A DNA stretch of 64,000 nucleotides from Haliclona indistincta. Lineage: Eukaryota; Porifera; Demospongiae; Haplosclerida; Chalinidae. The notes under the pieces were generated by a model. It worked only from the letters and a program-made list of their open reading frames with translations, ran no database searches and was not told where the DNA came from. The translations under genes were made by a program, and so were the position numbers. Below are positions 1 to 11,770 of this stretch, in pieces (within the stretch, counting starts at the first letter, position 1; each line of letters opens with the position of its first letter). The stretch spans positions 8,915,882 to 8,979,881 of the forward strand of contig OZ024790.1 of assembly GCA_964017065.1 (NCBI GenBank), written 5' to 3'.

Positions 1-4
1 GATT

Positions 5-925
5 CCTATTGACTATTCTGCTCTTTAAAAGACTGGACTATTGTCTGTAAGTGTGCTGTATCTTCATGGGCAGTAACTGCATAAAATACTACTCGTCCAT
101 GGCCAAACCCATCTTCTACCATCAAGCACGTAAGAGGCATACCAACCTTGTTGATGTTGTATGTACCATCAATAAGCAAAATTTCTGGGAACTTACTAAA
201 AAGCTTGGACATATGACTACTCTCATAATAAAGAATAACTAGTGAGTATTCGTCATCAACAACAAGACCCCTAGTCGCACCTTGATCTTGTAGTGCATGT
301 GTCAATTTTTCCAAAACCAGCGGTGCATCTCGTAATCCCATTGTACTCTCTTCCCTCAGTTTCTTTTTGAATATCCTTAAGAGTAACAACCTTGCCAAAC
401 TTTCTCACAACATGGTCACGGACGTGCTTGTTGTTTGGCTTTAGAGACAAGATGTCCACAATTTCCTTTGACTCTTCCATTGACAGCCTTCTTGTAGATG
501 GATAGTGCTTGTAAACTTCTCCTGTCCGATGGTTATGATCAAGAAGGTATTCCTTTACAACCAGACAGTTCAAGGCTTTGTACGAATTAAAGAGTGATCT
601 TCGCTTCACAACCCAAAGAGAATGATCGTTGAATTGGCCGTATACCTTTTCCACGTCGTCGACGCTGACCAGAATGTACACAACGGACACTGTAGTACGT
701 GTACTGAAACTTGTCCACATCGACAGGCTGATCTGCATGCTTACGATTGTAGTCACGACCAGTTTGGCTATTAAATACCCGCAAAGGATGGTGCCCTGTT
801 TTCCTCAGTCGTTCTAGGGCTGATTCGACTTCTGAAAAAGTGGAGAATCTTTTTCCCTTAGCCAGCGGCTCGGCTGGCTCCGAATCGGTGACTGAAGAAT
901 TTGACACGGCTGCTTCTGCCATCAT
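5..925 (-). pseudogene. MULE/ZSWIM-type transposase relic (5' part, broken)
   Basis: Translated on the minus strand, three frame segments line up as one protein. The first contains a basic stretch (RRRRGKGIRP) followed by FSLGCEAKITL, the second has NCLVVKEYLLDHNHRTGEVYKHYPS, split here only by the reading order, and the third has ILLIDGTYNINKVGMPL followed by VFYAVTAHED. The last block resembles the RNase-H-like core start of MULE transposases and of the domesticated ZSWIM1/3 proteins. The frame shifts by one base near 592 and again near 350, and a TAG follows the FKEQNSQ segment at 6-8, where the family usually continues. The first plausible ATG is at 925. With two frameshifts and a stop it cannot make the whole protein as read, so I call it a decayed mobile-element or ZSWIM-like copy. 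It runs to the window edge, so its 3' part is unseen. Confidence 0.6.
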
Positions 926-990
926 GCATGCACTAGAGGGCGTGGCTTCCAAGGTGGGTGGGGTGCACGATAACAAAATGGTACGCGTAC

Positions 991-1083
991 GGTGGCAATA
1001 GCGGTTCTGTGACTAATAGCGCCACCGACCGGTGGCAATAGCGGTTCTGTGACTGATAGCACCACCGACCGGTGGCAATAGCG
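991..1083. repeat. 40-bp tandem repeat with internal dyad
   Basis: A 40-bp unit starts at 991 and 1031, and a third partial unit starts at 1071. Each full unit opens with GGTGGCAATAGC and ends with GCCACCGACC (ACCACCGACC in the second), so each is an imperfect inverted repeat. A further GTCGGTGGCAATAGCC lies at about 1114-1129. The array sits just upstream of the transposase relic and may be part of its terminal region. No function is evident. Confidence 0.6.
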
Positions 1084-1129
1084 TGTTCATGGCTGGTTCC
1101 AGGCACCGATTTGTCGGTGGCAATAGCCA

Positions 1130-1573
1130 CGGCCAAATTAAATACGCTAAATTTTACGCGCATTGGTTTAATCAATGCGCACTATTTGCGCACCCAAGCT
1201 AACGACGAAAATTAGATGCACCGAAAATTTGATGGAATAAAATTTGGATACGCGAAAATTTCCAGATCTACGGTATTTCATTGCGTACAACATTGATGCA
1301 TTGGTCAGACAAGCCTCTTTGTTTGTTGAGAAGAAGGGATACTTCATTATCCCCTGGATCCGCCACTGTATGCATGCTGTAGTAAAAAAAGATCCGATTA
1401 TGAATATATGTGTGTATCTCCGTTATCAATTTCACATTAATAATTGTATTGTTATCATAAAGCTTCGTATCTTTTTGCAATGAAAAATGATAATTGAAAA
1501 TGTAGTGGTTGCGCATTCTTATACATTATAACTGATATGTTTTTACTGACTTTTTGCAATGATTTTTTTCCAG
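1130..1573. other. non-coding stretch upstream of the orphan exon
   Basis: No exon of the transporter family is visible here, although exons 1 and 2 would be expected upstream of the exon that starts at 1574. The sequence is AT-rich, with short repeats such as GCGAAAATTT. The final bases before 1574 form a normal pyrimidine-rich acceptor ending in CAG. Confidence 0.5.
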
Positions 1574-2161
1574 GGTCCTCTAAAGCATCCATCATATGCT
1601 CTCAGTCTAAGGATTCTATCATACTGTATTCTGCTCTTCCCGACTGTACTGGTCATCTCAGTATATCCTCTTAGCCAACTCGCCATCAGTAATAATGTCT
1701 ACGTTGGTTTACTGGGCAAGGACACTGCTGACCCTCGAAATACATGGATTTCGTACTGCTTTCTTCTCTTGCTGAAATTCTTTGGAGCTCTGTTACCTGT
1801 TCTCGTTGCTATGGCGGTTTCTAATCTAGTGACAGTTTTCAAGTACATTGGCGCCATTGAATTTCTTATTAGTGTGGGCAACATAATTTTGCTTCAAGTT
1901 CGATCACAATGGGTTTGCAAGCATAAATTTTTAGCAGCTTTGAAGAGGCACGTTGACCTGCCACATTCTTCAACTAATGGGAATCATGACATTGAACATA
2001 AGGAGGAAGATTCACTCTTGTTGTCGTCTCATCATGTGCAACCATCTCACCTCTACATGACTCCATACTCAACTGTGTTTAGTTACTGGCCTGTAGTGGT
2101 CATTGTCACAGCCGTGTGTGTTGTGATGTTTGGTTTCAATGTGTTTAGTGTTTTTGTTTAA
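1574..2161 (+). pseudogene. TMEM104-like transporter, orphan exon 3 (copy A)
   Basis: This open segment matches the third coding exon of the downstream copies. It starts after a good acceptor with GPLKHPSYALSLRI, carries the conserved blocks SNNVYVGLLGKD and LVAMAVSNLVTVFKY, and ends with LYMTPYSTVFSYWPVV, a last hydrophobic segment and TAA. No exon 1 or 2 precedes it in the available 1.5 kb, so the gene is 5'-truncated. It is closest to copies B and C. The reading frame is intact, so truncation by rearrangement was probably recent, or the exon is spliced to something unseen. Confidence 0.7.
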
Positions 2162-2192
2162 CACTCACATTAATAATGAACAGATTTCACGA

Positions 2193-2728
2193 AACCCTCG
2201 GCGTGTTGCACATTGTAGAGTTAGTTCCTTTAGTTATGGTTTGCAGAAGGAGCTTTGCAGCTAAAGCCAACCTGCTTGCTACATATATTGAAACTGCACT
2301 GCTAGCCAGAAGACAGCAAAGTGCTGACCACAACCGAGACAAGGTGTGTCAAGTGGGCGTGACCGTGAACACTGAGTAGGTAGCCATTGCTCTTGGCTTT
2401 GATAGGCTTTTTCTTGAGATGTCTACGAACCCCCAGAGCTGTCCTGCTGTTTAGATGGAATCTACAAGTACCTAGATAGTCAACAATGGGCGCGTTTGTA
2501 GTCAGAGAGGTCCAAGACGGCCGTCAAGGTGAGCCAGCCATACATAACTCGAGAACGAAAGCACTTTAGCAAAATCCACGAGTCACATTGCAAGCCATTG
2601 TCGTGCTAAGCCTGTTCACACCCTTACCGAGTTTCAGAAGTGTGCGATGGTCTCTGCAGCTCGATGGACAGAACGAATGAACGAACGACAAACCAAGTAC
2701 CGTAACCCTCGCGCATGCGCCGAGGGTT
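2193..2728. mobile_element. MITE-like element with AACCCTCGGCG inverted ends
   Basis: The left end reads AACCCTCGGCGT at 2193-2204. The right end at 2717-2728 is the inverse of AACCCTCGGCGC, and the right terminus forms its own small palindrome (AACCCTCG-CGCATGCGC-CGAGGGTT). The 536-bp interior has no convincing coding sequence. An A/T-rich flank is present but I see no clear target duplication. The interior vaguely resembles the element at 23,498-24,216 (both have a GTGGGCG or CTGGGCG tract and an ACAGAA-rich right end), suggesting one family. Confidence 0.45.
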
Positions 2729-2848
2729 AATTATTATTATTAATTTTTAAGTCGTGCTGTTCCGTTACGCGCGTTCTGTGTTTTAACCCTCCGTTCCGCG
2801 TAGTTCGGGTTCGAGACTTGACTTCCTTGACCTTCCATTGTCTAGTGC

Positions 2849-4861
2849 ATGAAGCTCTCCATGGTGCTATTAGCGTCGTTTGACAGTTGTCTGAAGAGTA
2901 TATTCTGCAAGCAGAAGGAAACTGTTGCAGCACCAAAGACCGTCAATGTAGTTGTGGGCTTTTTCTGGTTGGTGAACTGCCATATGGGAACCGGATTCCT
3001 GGGGATACCATTCTCGTTCGTACACGGCGGCTTGTTAGCCGGAATGGCTACGTTAGTTGTCGTTTCATTGGTCTGCTGGATAACTGGTACTTGGGTACTT
3101 GAAGTTTTAGCGAGAGCACAGGTAATAACACTATCAATAATCATTGCATGCTTGCTAAATAAGGCTATACGTATACTTTTCATCAGTGCCTTATGGAACA
3201 AGTTGTTTATTCCTGCAGGCTATTACTCAGTTAAAAGTATCAACTGAATGCAAAAATCCCATCATTCTTCCAATTTCTACTTATCCTTCCCTTGATCGAA
3301 AGTTCGAAGTCACTGAATTGACCGATATCTTTTTAGGACGCTGGGCAAAGTACTTGTACCTAGTTTTAACTTCAACCTCCAGTTTTCTTTCACTTGTTGG
3401 CTTTTCCATGATTGCTGGATCATCCTGGTCTATTAATCTTCCACTGAACTTTACTGGTGTGATACAATGCACTGCTGACGATTTTCTCTTCCAAACCATT
3501 CCCTCAGATCTGTCTTGTCGATATGCCTATTGGTTCAGTCTGTTTCTGTTTGCCTGCATTGTAGTTCCTTTGTCAATGGTAGAGATGGCAGACCAAGCAA
3601 TTATTCAATTATTCCTTAGTCTTTTACGAGTTATCACAATAGGCGCCATTGTTATATTCTGTGCAGCTAATCTTATCTCTTCTGGTGATATTTGCAAGTG
3701 TAATCAGCCGTGGATGAATACCAGTGAGTTAGAACCATTCGATGATCAATGCAATGAAACCACTTCTTTGACAAGTGTATCGACACATTTTGATTTCCGA
3801 TACTGGTCTGTGACCATTCCAGTTTCACTCTTCTCATTGTCTATGAATCAAACTATTCCTTTCTTGGTTCATCCTATTAAACAAAAGCGGCATCTTGGTA
3901 CTTTGTTTCGTGTTGACTATGCTTTTATATCAGTAATGTATCTGGTGATAGGAGTAACCATTTCTCTTTGGTGGAGAGAGTGTATCAATGAGACATGTAC
4001 ACTCAACTGGGTGAGCCACTAATACAGGTGTATGCCTAAACACAAATGCAAGGCCTCATTAGAGGATTTATGCTCAAACGAAATTGTCTATGATTAAACT
4101 CTTTACGACTTAAAGTTTGTGAATTGTGCATAATAATAGACCCGAGTGAAAAAAGATCATAATGCACTGACATAATTGTACTTGCAATTGTGCATTTATA
4201 TTTGGCAGACAAACTGGCCCGGGCATATCCAGCCAACAGCAAACAATTACGTATTATTTTTGTATTCATATAGGGTCCCCTAAAGCATCCATCTTACTCT
4301 CTCAGTCTAAGGATTCTCTCATACTGTATTCTGCTCTTCCCGACTATACTGGTCATCTCAGTGTATCCCATTAGCCTACTCGCCATCAGTAACAATGTCT
4401 TTGTCTGTCTGTTAGGCAAGGACACTGCTGATCCACGAAATACATGGGCTTCGCGCTGTTTTCTTCTACTACTAAAATTACTTTCAGCTCTGTTACCTGT
4501 TCTTGTTGCTATGGCAGTTTCTAATCTAGTGACTGCCTTCAAGTATGTCGGCCTTATAGATTTTCTTATAAGTTTGGGTAATGTAATTTTGCTTCAACTT
4601 CGTTCGCAATGGGTTTGCAAGCAAAGGTTCACAGCAGCATTAAAGGAGCATATTGATCTGCCACATTCTTCAAATGGTGGTGATCGAAATGATGATTCAA
4701 AAGAAATAGATTTGCTCTTGTCGTCTTCTCGTGATGTGCAGCCATCTCATCTCTACATGACTCCATACTCAACTGTATTGAGCTACTGGCCTGTAGTGGT
4801 CATTGTTACAGCAGTCTGCACTGTGATGTTTGGTTTCAATGTGTTTAGTATTACTGTTTAG
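2849..4861 (+). CDS. TMEM104-like transporter, copy B
   Basis: There are three coding exons: 2849-3121, 3219-4010 and 4274-4861, all joined in phase 0 by GT-AG introns, giving 550 residues. The resemblance is to TMEM104 of the amino acid/auxin permease superfamily. It rests on the first membrane hairpin (VVGFFWLVNCHMGTGFLGIP), the motif KFEVTELTDIFLG, an LLR segment before a membrane helix, HPIKQKRHLGTL, and a long final exon with several helices. Exon 2 encodes a probable extracellular loop with paired cysteines (IQC, LSCRYAYWF, ICKCNQPW) and N-glycosylation-type sequons, and ends with WWRECINETCTLNW. It probably sits in a plasma or endolysosomal membrane; the substrate is unknown. The ATG is chosen because it opens exon 1 and a short basic/Cys N-tail precedes the first helix. 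It lies 3' of copy A and 5' of copy C in the same orientation. Confidence 0.75.
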
Positions 4862-4988
4862 TAGCATTACAACCTTCCTCATACAAGGATGTGTTATGGT
4901 CGTGTAGCTGGCACGTGACGGATGTAAACTGCCGATCTGTGACTTCCCACGAAATACCAGCTAACTAGTGTGAGAGTCATTGAGTAAG

Positions 4989-6943
4989 ATGCTGGCGTGG
5001 TTAAGCGGTTGCCCTAGGAGTATTTGCAAGCAGAAGAAAGAAGAAGCTGCTGCAGATCCGAAAACGGTCAATATTGTAGTGGGATTTTTTTGGCTGCTAA
5101 ACTGCCAGATGAGCACTGGATTCCTGGGGATACCATTCTCGTTCGTTCATGGTGGTCTGTTAGCCGGGATAGCATCGCTCGTAACTGTTGTATTCATCTG
5201 CTGGATGACCAGTACCTGGGTCCTTGAAGTGCTAGCGAGAGCACAGGTAGACCACACATCACTGCATGCATTTTCGGGATACTGTTCACAGTCAACTCAT
5301 TAGCTGCATGTCTCAGTTGTCATGCATATAACAATGCATTGTTCCTACTCTTGTAGGCCATTACCAAGCTGAAGCAATCAGAAAGTGATGATGTAATTAC
5401 TCTGCCAATTTCAACTTATCCATCTCCAAATCGAAAGTTCGAAGTCACTGAATTGACTGATATCTTCTTAGGACGCTGGTTAAAATACTTTTACGTCCTA
5501 ATGACTTCAATGTCTACTTTTCTTGCACTTGTTGCATATGCTACTATCGCTGGGTCATCTTGGTCCATTAATCTTCCATTGAACTTTACTGGTGTGACAC
5601 AATGCACCTCTGACGATTTTCTCTTCCAAACCATTCCCTCGGATCTGTCTTGTCGACATGCTTATTGGTTCAGTTTGTTCCTGTTTGCCTGCATTGTAGT
5701 TCCTTTGTCAATGGTAGAGATGGCAGACCAAGCAATAGTTCAATTATTCTTTAGTCTTTTACGATTTATCACAATAGGCACCATTGTTATATTTTGTGCA
5801 GCTAATCTCATCTCTTCTGGTGATATTTGCAAGTGTAATCAACCGTGGATGAATACCAGTGAGTTAGAACCATTCAATAATCAATGCAACGAAACCACTT
5901 CTTTGACGAGTGTATTGACACATTTTGATTTCCGATACTGGACTGTGTCAATACCAGTTGTACTGTTCTCTTTGAACGTGAATCAGCCACTTCCCATTTT
6001 GGCCCATCCTATAAAACAGAAGAAGTATCTTGGTACTTTGCTGCATGTTGACTTTGCTGTTGTAGCTGTATCATATCTAGTGATAGCAGTAACCATCTCT
6101 CTTTGGTGGAGAGAATGCATCAATGAAATTTGCACCCTCAACTGGGTGAGTTCCAACTTGAACTTGCATAACCTGTCACGATATACCATACAACAGTAGA
6201 TTTAACAATAGCTGTCATAATTTTTCATGTAAATTTTCCATGAGTACGGTATTCTGCAAACACATGTAATATAATACCAGGAGCGTATAACCAGGGTAGT
6301 TTGCATTAGTGAAGTTCATTATAATTGTGTTGTTGATTTTTTCCAGGGTCCTCTAAAGCATCCATCCTACTCTCTCAGTCTAAGGATTCTATCATACTGT
6401 ATTCTGCTCTTTCCGACTGTACTGGTCATCTCAGTGTATCCTATTGTGGTATTAATCATCAGTAACAATGTCTTTGTCTGTCTGCTAGGCAAAGACACTG
6501 CAGACCCAAGAAAGACGTGGGCTTCGCGCTGTTTTCTTTTCTTGCTGAAATTTTTTGCAGCTTTGTTACCTGTTCTTGTTGCTATGGCAGTTTCTAATCT
6601 AGTAACTGTTTTCAAGTACGTCGGGATTACTGAATTTATTATTAATATAGGTATTATAATTTTGCTTCAACTTCGTTCGCAATGGGTTTGCAAGCAAAGG
6701 TTCACAGCAGCATTAGAGGAGCATGTTGATCTGCCACATTCTTCAAATGGTGGTGATCGAAATGGGAATCATGATACTTCAAAAGAGAGAGATTTACTCT
6801 TGTCGTCTTCTCGTAATGTGCAGCCATCTCACCTCTACATGACTCCATACTCAACTGTGTTTAGTTACTGGCCTGTAGTGGTCATTGTCACAGCTGTGTG
6901 TACTGTAATGTTTGGTTTCAATGTGTTTAGTGTTTTTGTTTAA
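4989..6943 (+). CDS. TMEM104-like transporter, copy C
   Basis: The exons are 4989-5246, 5357-6145 and 6347-6943, with phase-0 introns and a 547-residue product. The ATG at 4989 (MLAWLSGCPRS) is the first in frame. Protein and intron positions match copy B closely: exon 2 differs by scattered substitutions, and the Cys loop (TQC, LSCRHAYWF) and the WWRECINEICTLNW end are kept. The last exon has a slightly longer cytoplasmic-type linker (GGDRNGNHDTSKERD) before LYMTPYSTVFSYW. With A and B it forms the most similar subgroup of the array, probably from local tandem duplication. All splice sites are canonical and no disabling change is seen. Confidence 0.75.
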
Positions 6944-7128
6944 CATGCACTGAACCTGAAATGATTTAAAAACCACAGCTGGTTCTAGCTCCACCCAAAA
7001 ATAATAGCACGTGGTCAGATTCAGTACATGATTGTGTTCCGAACCCAGGATTGTCGACATAAAGAATTAAAGATCCAAACAGAATTATTTTGCCTGGGTG
7101 CCAGCACTGTGGATACAGCCAACGGTAT

Positions 7129-9343
7129 ATGGAAGAAACTGCCGACGCGTATGGGACGCCCATTCTCGGGTTTGTCGAACGGTTCCGGCGATGGCTGAAA
7201 CCTGGAAACCATGCTGCTGCGAGCGAAAAACAAGACCTGCATGTCTTTATCGGTTTCTCTTTCATGGCGAATTACTTACTCGTCACTTGTTATTTGGGAT
7301 TCCCATACGCCTTCTTCCACGGAGGAATACTAGCTTCAATACTAGCTGTTGCTGTTGTGTGCCTTGCTAGTCGCATTACCGCTGACTGGGTACTCGAAGT
7401 CACGGCCAGAGCACAGGTTTGCAACTTTGTACTTTGGGGATTTATTTTAATGATTTCTTTACTATAGGCTCTTAGTGACTTCGATAAAACATCACATCCT
7501 GTTCCTAAATTACCTCACTTTTATCTGAAGGATAAATTTGAAGTTGGTAAACTCTGTCAAATTTTCTTGGGTCGCTGGGGTCATGCGTTTGCTATGCTTG
7601 TCATTGTGAGCTCGACTTATGTATACTTAGTCGGCTCAGCAGCTGTGGTAGGGTCGACGTTCTCTGTGAATATTCCACTGGACTTTGCAGGAATGAGGCA
7701 ATGTAACAGCTCTGATTTTCACATGCATGTGTTACCCAGCGATGTTTCGTGCAGAAATGCTTACTGGTTCTGCCTCTTTCTGCTAGCGGTCATTGTTGTT
7801 CCTCTCTCGTTGGTCAGCATTACTAAGCAGGCGGCTCTTCAGCTGGTAATGAATGCATTAAGAATCGTCACAATCGGTGCAATGCTCATCTTTAATTTTG
7901 TGAATTATGCTTCATCTGGAAGTGGGGTCTGTTCATGTGATCGACCATGGCGTCAATCTGATGTCAACGGAAGTCACCGTGATCCTGTATGCAATATCAC
8001 TTCATCTGCTCTCGATGCTTTATTCCACTTTCATTTCGAGAAATGGACAGCGCTGGTTTCGCTGCTTATAGCAAGTTTTAATATTCATTCAGGCATACCA
8101 TCCCTCACTCATCCATTGCGGCAGAAAAATCAGTTACGATTGATGTTTGATGTGCTCTTCATTTTTCTTGCACTGCTGTACATTTTGCTCGGACTAACGT
8201 CACTATGGTGGAGAGATTGCATCAATGAAAACTGCTCTTTAAATTGGGTAAGTATCAGCGTGACTGCAATGTCCATTGTGTATGGTCTAATTTGAGATGT
8301 TCGACACCTTGTAGCATCCTGCTAGCTTTCAACCAATTGTATTGGACTTCAAAGCTTGAACTAGCTCTAGAGAACTCCATTATTTGTAAGCATGCTAAAA
8401 CATGCATGTTGTGGTTTCTCATGCAGGTAGAGGCACTGGCGTTGTGGTCTACTATCATGTTACTATTGATGGTCTAACCAGCAACTACAACTATAAATTT
8501 GCGAGAGTGGTTTGCAAAATTGTAATAAATGATTCCGCAAAAATTTGAGCAGTAGCAGTAAAATTTTCTCCAAAATGCATTTCTTGGTCAAAAATTATGA
8601 TACAGAAATTAAATTATGCAAAAAATTTCGTGCTTTAAGGGCACTCATACAGTACACATAGAAATTTTGATGCACGAAATTTTCTATGTGTACAGTACGG
8701 TAATAAATATTATTGGCTGATTTTTGTTGCACTCCTATAGGGGCCTTTGATTCATCCTCCCTTCAGTTTGAGCTTAAGAATATTCTCATATTCCATTCTA
8801 TTGTTTCCAAACTTAGATATTATAACGGCCTATTCTATATCAGTCATCATCACTACCAACAACATCTTTACTGTCTTCACTGGCAAAGATTCCACAGAGG
8901 CTAACAAATCGAGGTTTGCTTGCATTTTGCTGCCGTCTCTAAAGTTTTTGTCGGCACTGATTCCAGTTCTGGTCGCAGCTGCAGTGTCTAATCTTGTCAC
9001 AGTCCTCAAATATCTTGGATTGATAACTTTCTTTCACTCGTTCGGAATCCCCATCGCATTGCAGCTCAGTTCACAGTGGGTTTGCTACAAGAAATTTAAA
9101 CCAACTCACCGGTCAGCTTCGACTTGTGATCTGCAAGAAACTTCATCTTATAATGGTAACGGCAGTCATCGAGAAGAAAGATCAGGACTAGTACCATCTT
9201 CATTGACTCAATCTGTGAAATCGTCAGATCTCTACATGACGCCGTACTCCACCATGTTCAGCCACTGGCCGGTAGTGATTGCGGTGGCGGTGTTATCCGT
9301 TGCTATGCTCACTATTGCTATCATTAGCCTCTTTAATGACTAA
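7129..9343 (+). CDS. TMEM104-like transporter, copy D
   Basis: The exons are 7129-7416, 7468-8247 and 8741-9343, joined in phase 0, for 556 residues. The first in-frame ATG is at 7129 (MEETADAYGTP); upstream in-frame sequence has only a TTG. Exon 1 ends in WVLEVTARAQ, exon 2 starts ALSDFDK and carries MRQCNSSDFHMH then SCRNAYWFCLF, a cysteine-bearing loop (GVCSCDRPW), and ends WWRDCINENCSLNW. Exon 3 starts GPLIHPPFS. It is closest to copy E. Intron 1 is only 51 bp, whereas intron 2 is 493 bp and contains A/T-rich repeat material and a perfect 13-bp inverted repeat (8652-8664 with 8681-8693). Confidence 0.75.
8652..8693. repeat. 13-bp inverted repeat in intron 2 of copy D
   Basis: GTACACATAGAAA at 8652-8664 pairs exactly with TTTCTATGTGTAC at 8681-8693 across a 16-base loop. 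It lies in intronic A/T-rich sequence and is probably the end of, or a whole, small foldback element. Confidence 0.5.
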
Positions 9344-9447
9344 AATTTATGACAATGATTTTTAGTGTATAATTTGATGTAGTCTACGTCTGCGCGCGAA
9401 GGTGTACGTGGGCGGGACCCTATGCAGACTTCCAGGAACGAATCGGG

Positions 9448-11145
9448 ATGGACAGCGCTGCCGAGGACGAGGTTGAGCCTGATCGCCAAGAAAAGGGCGT
9501 GCACATTGCCGTAGGTTTCTTTCTCTTCGCTAACTACCTGATCGTCACTACTTTTCTGGGATTGCCGTTCACTTTCTTCCATGGAGGCATCGTAACAGGA
9601 CTGCTTACTCTCACTGGTGTCGGTGTTCTGAGTAGGATCACGGTTAACTGGGAGTTGGAAGCCATGGCGCGAGCACAGGTAGGCCATCCTAAAGTACGCT
9701 GCATAACACTGTACGTCTACTGTGTACAGGCTCTTCATAGACACAAAGAAACTCCTGCATCAAGTGTAAATCTTCCACATTTTCGTCTGACACACGCGAG
9801 AAAGTTTGAGATAGTGGATCTCTGTGAGATTTTCTTGGGTCGTATAGGAAAGTATGGGTTCATTGTGCTGATCACATGTGGTTGCTTTGTGTGCTTGGTC
9901 GTATCTTCAGGAGTGGTAGCATCGACGCTGTCCGTGAATATTCCGCTGGACTTTGCAGGCATGAGACAGTGCAACAGCACTGACTTTCACATACATGTGC
10001 TTCCCAGCGATGCATCGTGCAGGAACACTTACTGGTTCTGCCTCTTCCTGCTAGCAGTCATTGTCATTCCTTACTCGATGGTCAGCATTACTAAGCAGAT
10101 TGTTCTGCAAATAGCAATGGGAGCGTTTCGATTTGTTACAGTAGGAACGATTCTGTTATTCGTCATTGTCAATGGTGTATCGTTTGGGAGTGCCTGGTCA
10201 TGTGACCAACCATGGAGAACCGACAATGACACAAGTGAAGAATACAATGTTATCGAGTGTGGTGTTAACTCCACCCTCACTGACGTGTTTTTTCGTTTTC
10301 GTTTTGACACTTGGATAACCTTGATACCAATGTCGATTAGTTGTTTCACCGTCCACGCGGGCATGCCCTCACTGTCTCACCCTTTGAGGCAGAAAAAGCA
10401 TCTTGGAGCATTGCTTCATGTGGTCTTCGTAGTCATGGGCTTGCTGTACATGATAATAGGTGTGACAATAGCTTTGTGGTGGAGAGACTGTATCATTGAA
10501 AACTGTACACTCAATTGGGTAGGTCCTATACTTTTGTTTTTCAAGATTTTTATTGCTTGTTTTGCATAGGCACCATTGATTCATCCGTCTTTCAGTTTGA
10601 GCCTCAGAATTTTGTCCTATGGAATTCTACTTGTTCCGAACGTGTACATTATATCGGCCTATGCTATTGTGGTTTTAATAGCTGGCAGCAACATCTACTC
10701 TGCTCTCACAGGAAGAGACTCTGCTGATGCTAGTGGACGGTGGTTCGTCTTGCTACTGGCTATAAAATTTATTTACAGTTTAACTCCGATTTTAGTAGCA
10801 ATGGGCGTGTCTAATTTTGTCACAGTCCTCAAGTTTCTAGGGGCAATCCTTCTCATTTATAATTTTTGGATTCCTATACTGTTGCAGCTGACTTCTCAGC
10901 GTCTGTGTTACAAGACTTTTAAGCAGGCTCTGCAATCAAGTTACAATCTTCAAGAATCTCCTGTTATCAACAATGGTGCCCAGGAAAGTTCAAGATTAAT
11001 TCCGGATTTGTCGTCAGTGAAACCATCAGATCTCTACACGACGCCATACTCTAATACTATCATCAGTCACTGGTCTGTGGTAGCTGTCATGGGAGTGTTG
11101 ACTGTGTTCATGTTTATTTTCACTATTGTTAGTATGTTTTATTAA
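9448..11145 (+). CDS. TMEM104-like transporter, copy E
   Basis: The exons are 9448-9678, 9730-10518 and 10570-11145, joined in phase 0, giving 531 residues. The ATG at 9448 opens a short acidic N-tail (MDSAAEDEVEPD) before the first helix pair. Exon 2 starts ALHRHKETPASS, includes MRQCNSTDFHIH and SCRNTYWFCLF, and ends WWRDCIIENCTLNW. Exon 3 starts APLIHPSFS. Both introns are exactly 51 bp. Intron 1 has no in-frame stop, so its retention would insert 17 residues; intron 2 carries a stop only at its acceptor. The left breakpoint of the large tandem duplication falls inside exon 2 at about 10,032. Confidence 0.75.
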
Positions 11146-11668
11146 CTACTATAGACATCGATCCATACCACAGTCATGTGTTTTAATTTGGCATGCATTG
11201 TCGTGCAGCTATTGTCTACCGATTGCGTTCCTGGTTTTATCATTCAACAGTGGTGTGTAGCTCCACTATACTCATTAATTGAAATGATTGTATTGAAATT
11301 CAGAACTGTTTTAGTGACTGTTTTGTGGGTGGTAACACCCTATTGTATAATAACAATGCTTTCAAAATTTACTACGTGACATCCTCATTATTACTACACT
11401 GTAGCTATGCATTCACTCAAATTTTAACTCCAGTTTGAATAATGGAATCTACAATTTGATAAAAAAAATTAACATAATTATTATGAAATTTTGATAAGAG
11501 TGACATGCTAGAAATGCTACTGGTCAACATACGTGGGTACGGTATGAGCATAGTACTGCATGGTATGAGTTACTATCCTACACTAAGATTTCATTGACTT
11601 ATTGTAGGTTGCTCTGCTGCTGCAGATCTGATAATTTCCAGTGCACCATATGCACGTGATTTTGAGCC
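11146..11668. other. intergenic region between copies E and F
   Basis: No supported gene is present. It contains AT-rich sequence and a stretch (around 11,180-11,260) that recurs at about 26,350 and 29,935. The recurrences mark the large and nested duplications. Confidence 0.5.
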
Positions 11669-11696
11669 ACCCACGCAGTTAATGCTTTGCGTGGGT
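11669..11696. promoter_or_regulatory. conserved 9-bp dyad upstream of copy F
   Basis: ACCCACGCA, a 10-base loop, then TGCGTGGGT form a perfect stem about 75 bp before the copy F start codon. The same dyad occurs before F' (27,235-27,262) and F'' (30,252-30,279), with a CACGTG E-box core just upstream in each. It could be a transcription-factor site or a 5' UTR hairpin. Because the copies are recent duplicates, conservation alone is weak evidence. Confidence 0.4.
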
Positions 11697-11770
11697 CGTA
11701 GATTAACCGCGAAGCTGACTGTGAAATGAACTGAACTTGGCACGCTGCCACGGTTCCTGTGCAGACAGTA

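Noticed and set aside
2176..2379. 67-codon plus-strand frame after copy A
   Set aside because: It lies inside the foldback element at 2193-2728 and resembles no protein I recognise.
9448..10569. Single 373-codon gene
   Set aside because: It is two exons of transporter copy E read through a stop-free 51-bp intron. Alignment with the other copies shows the intron.
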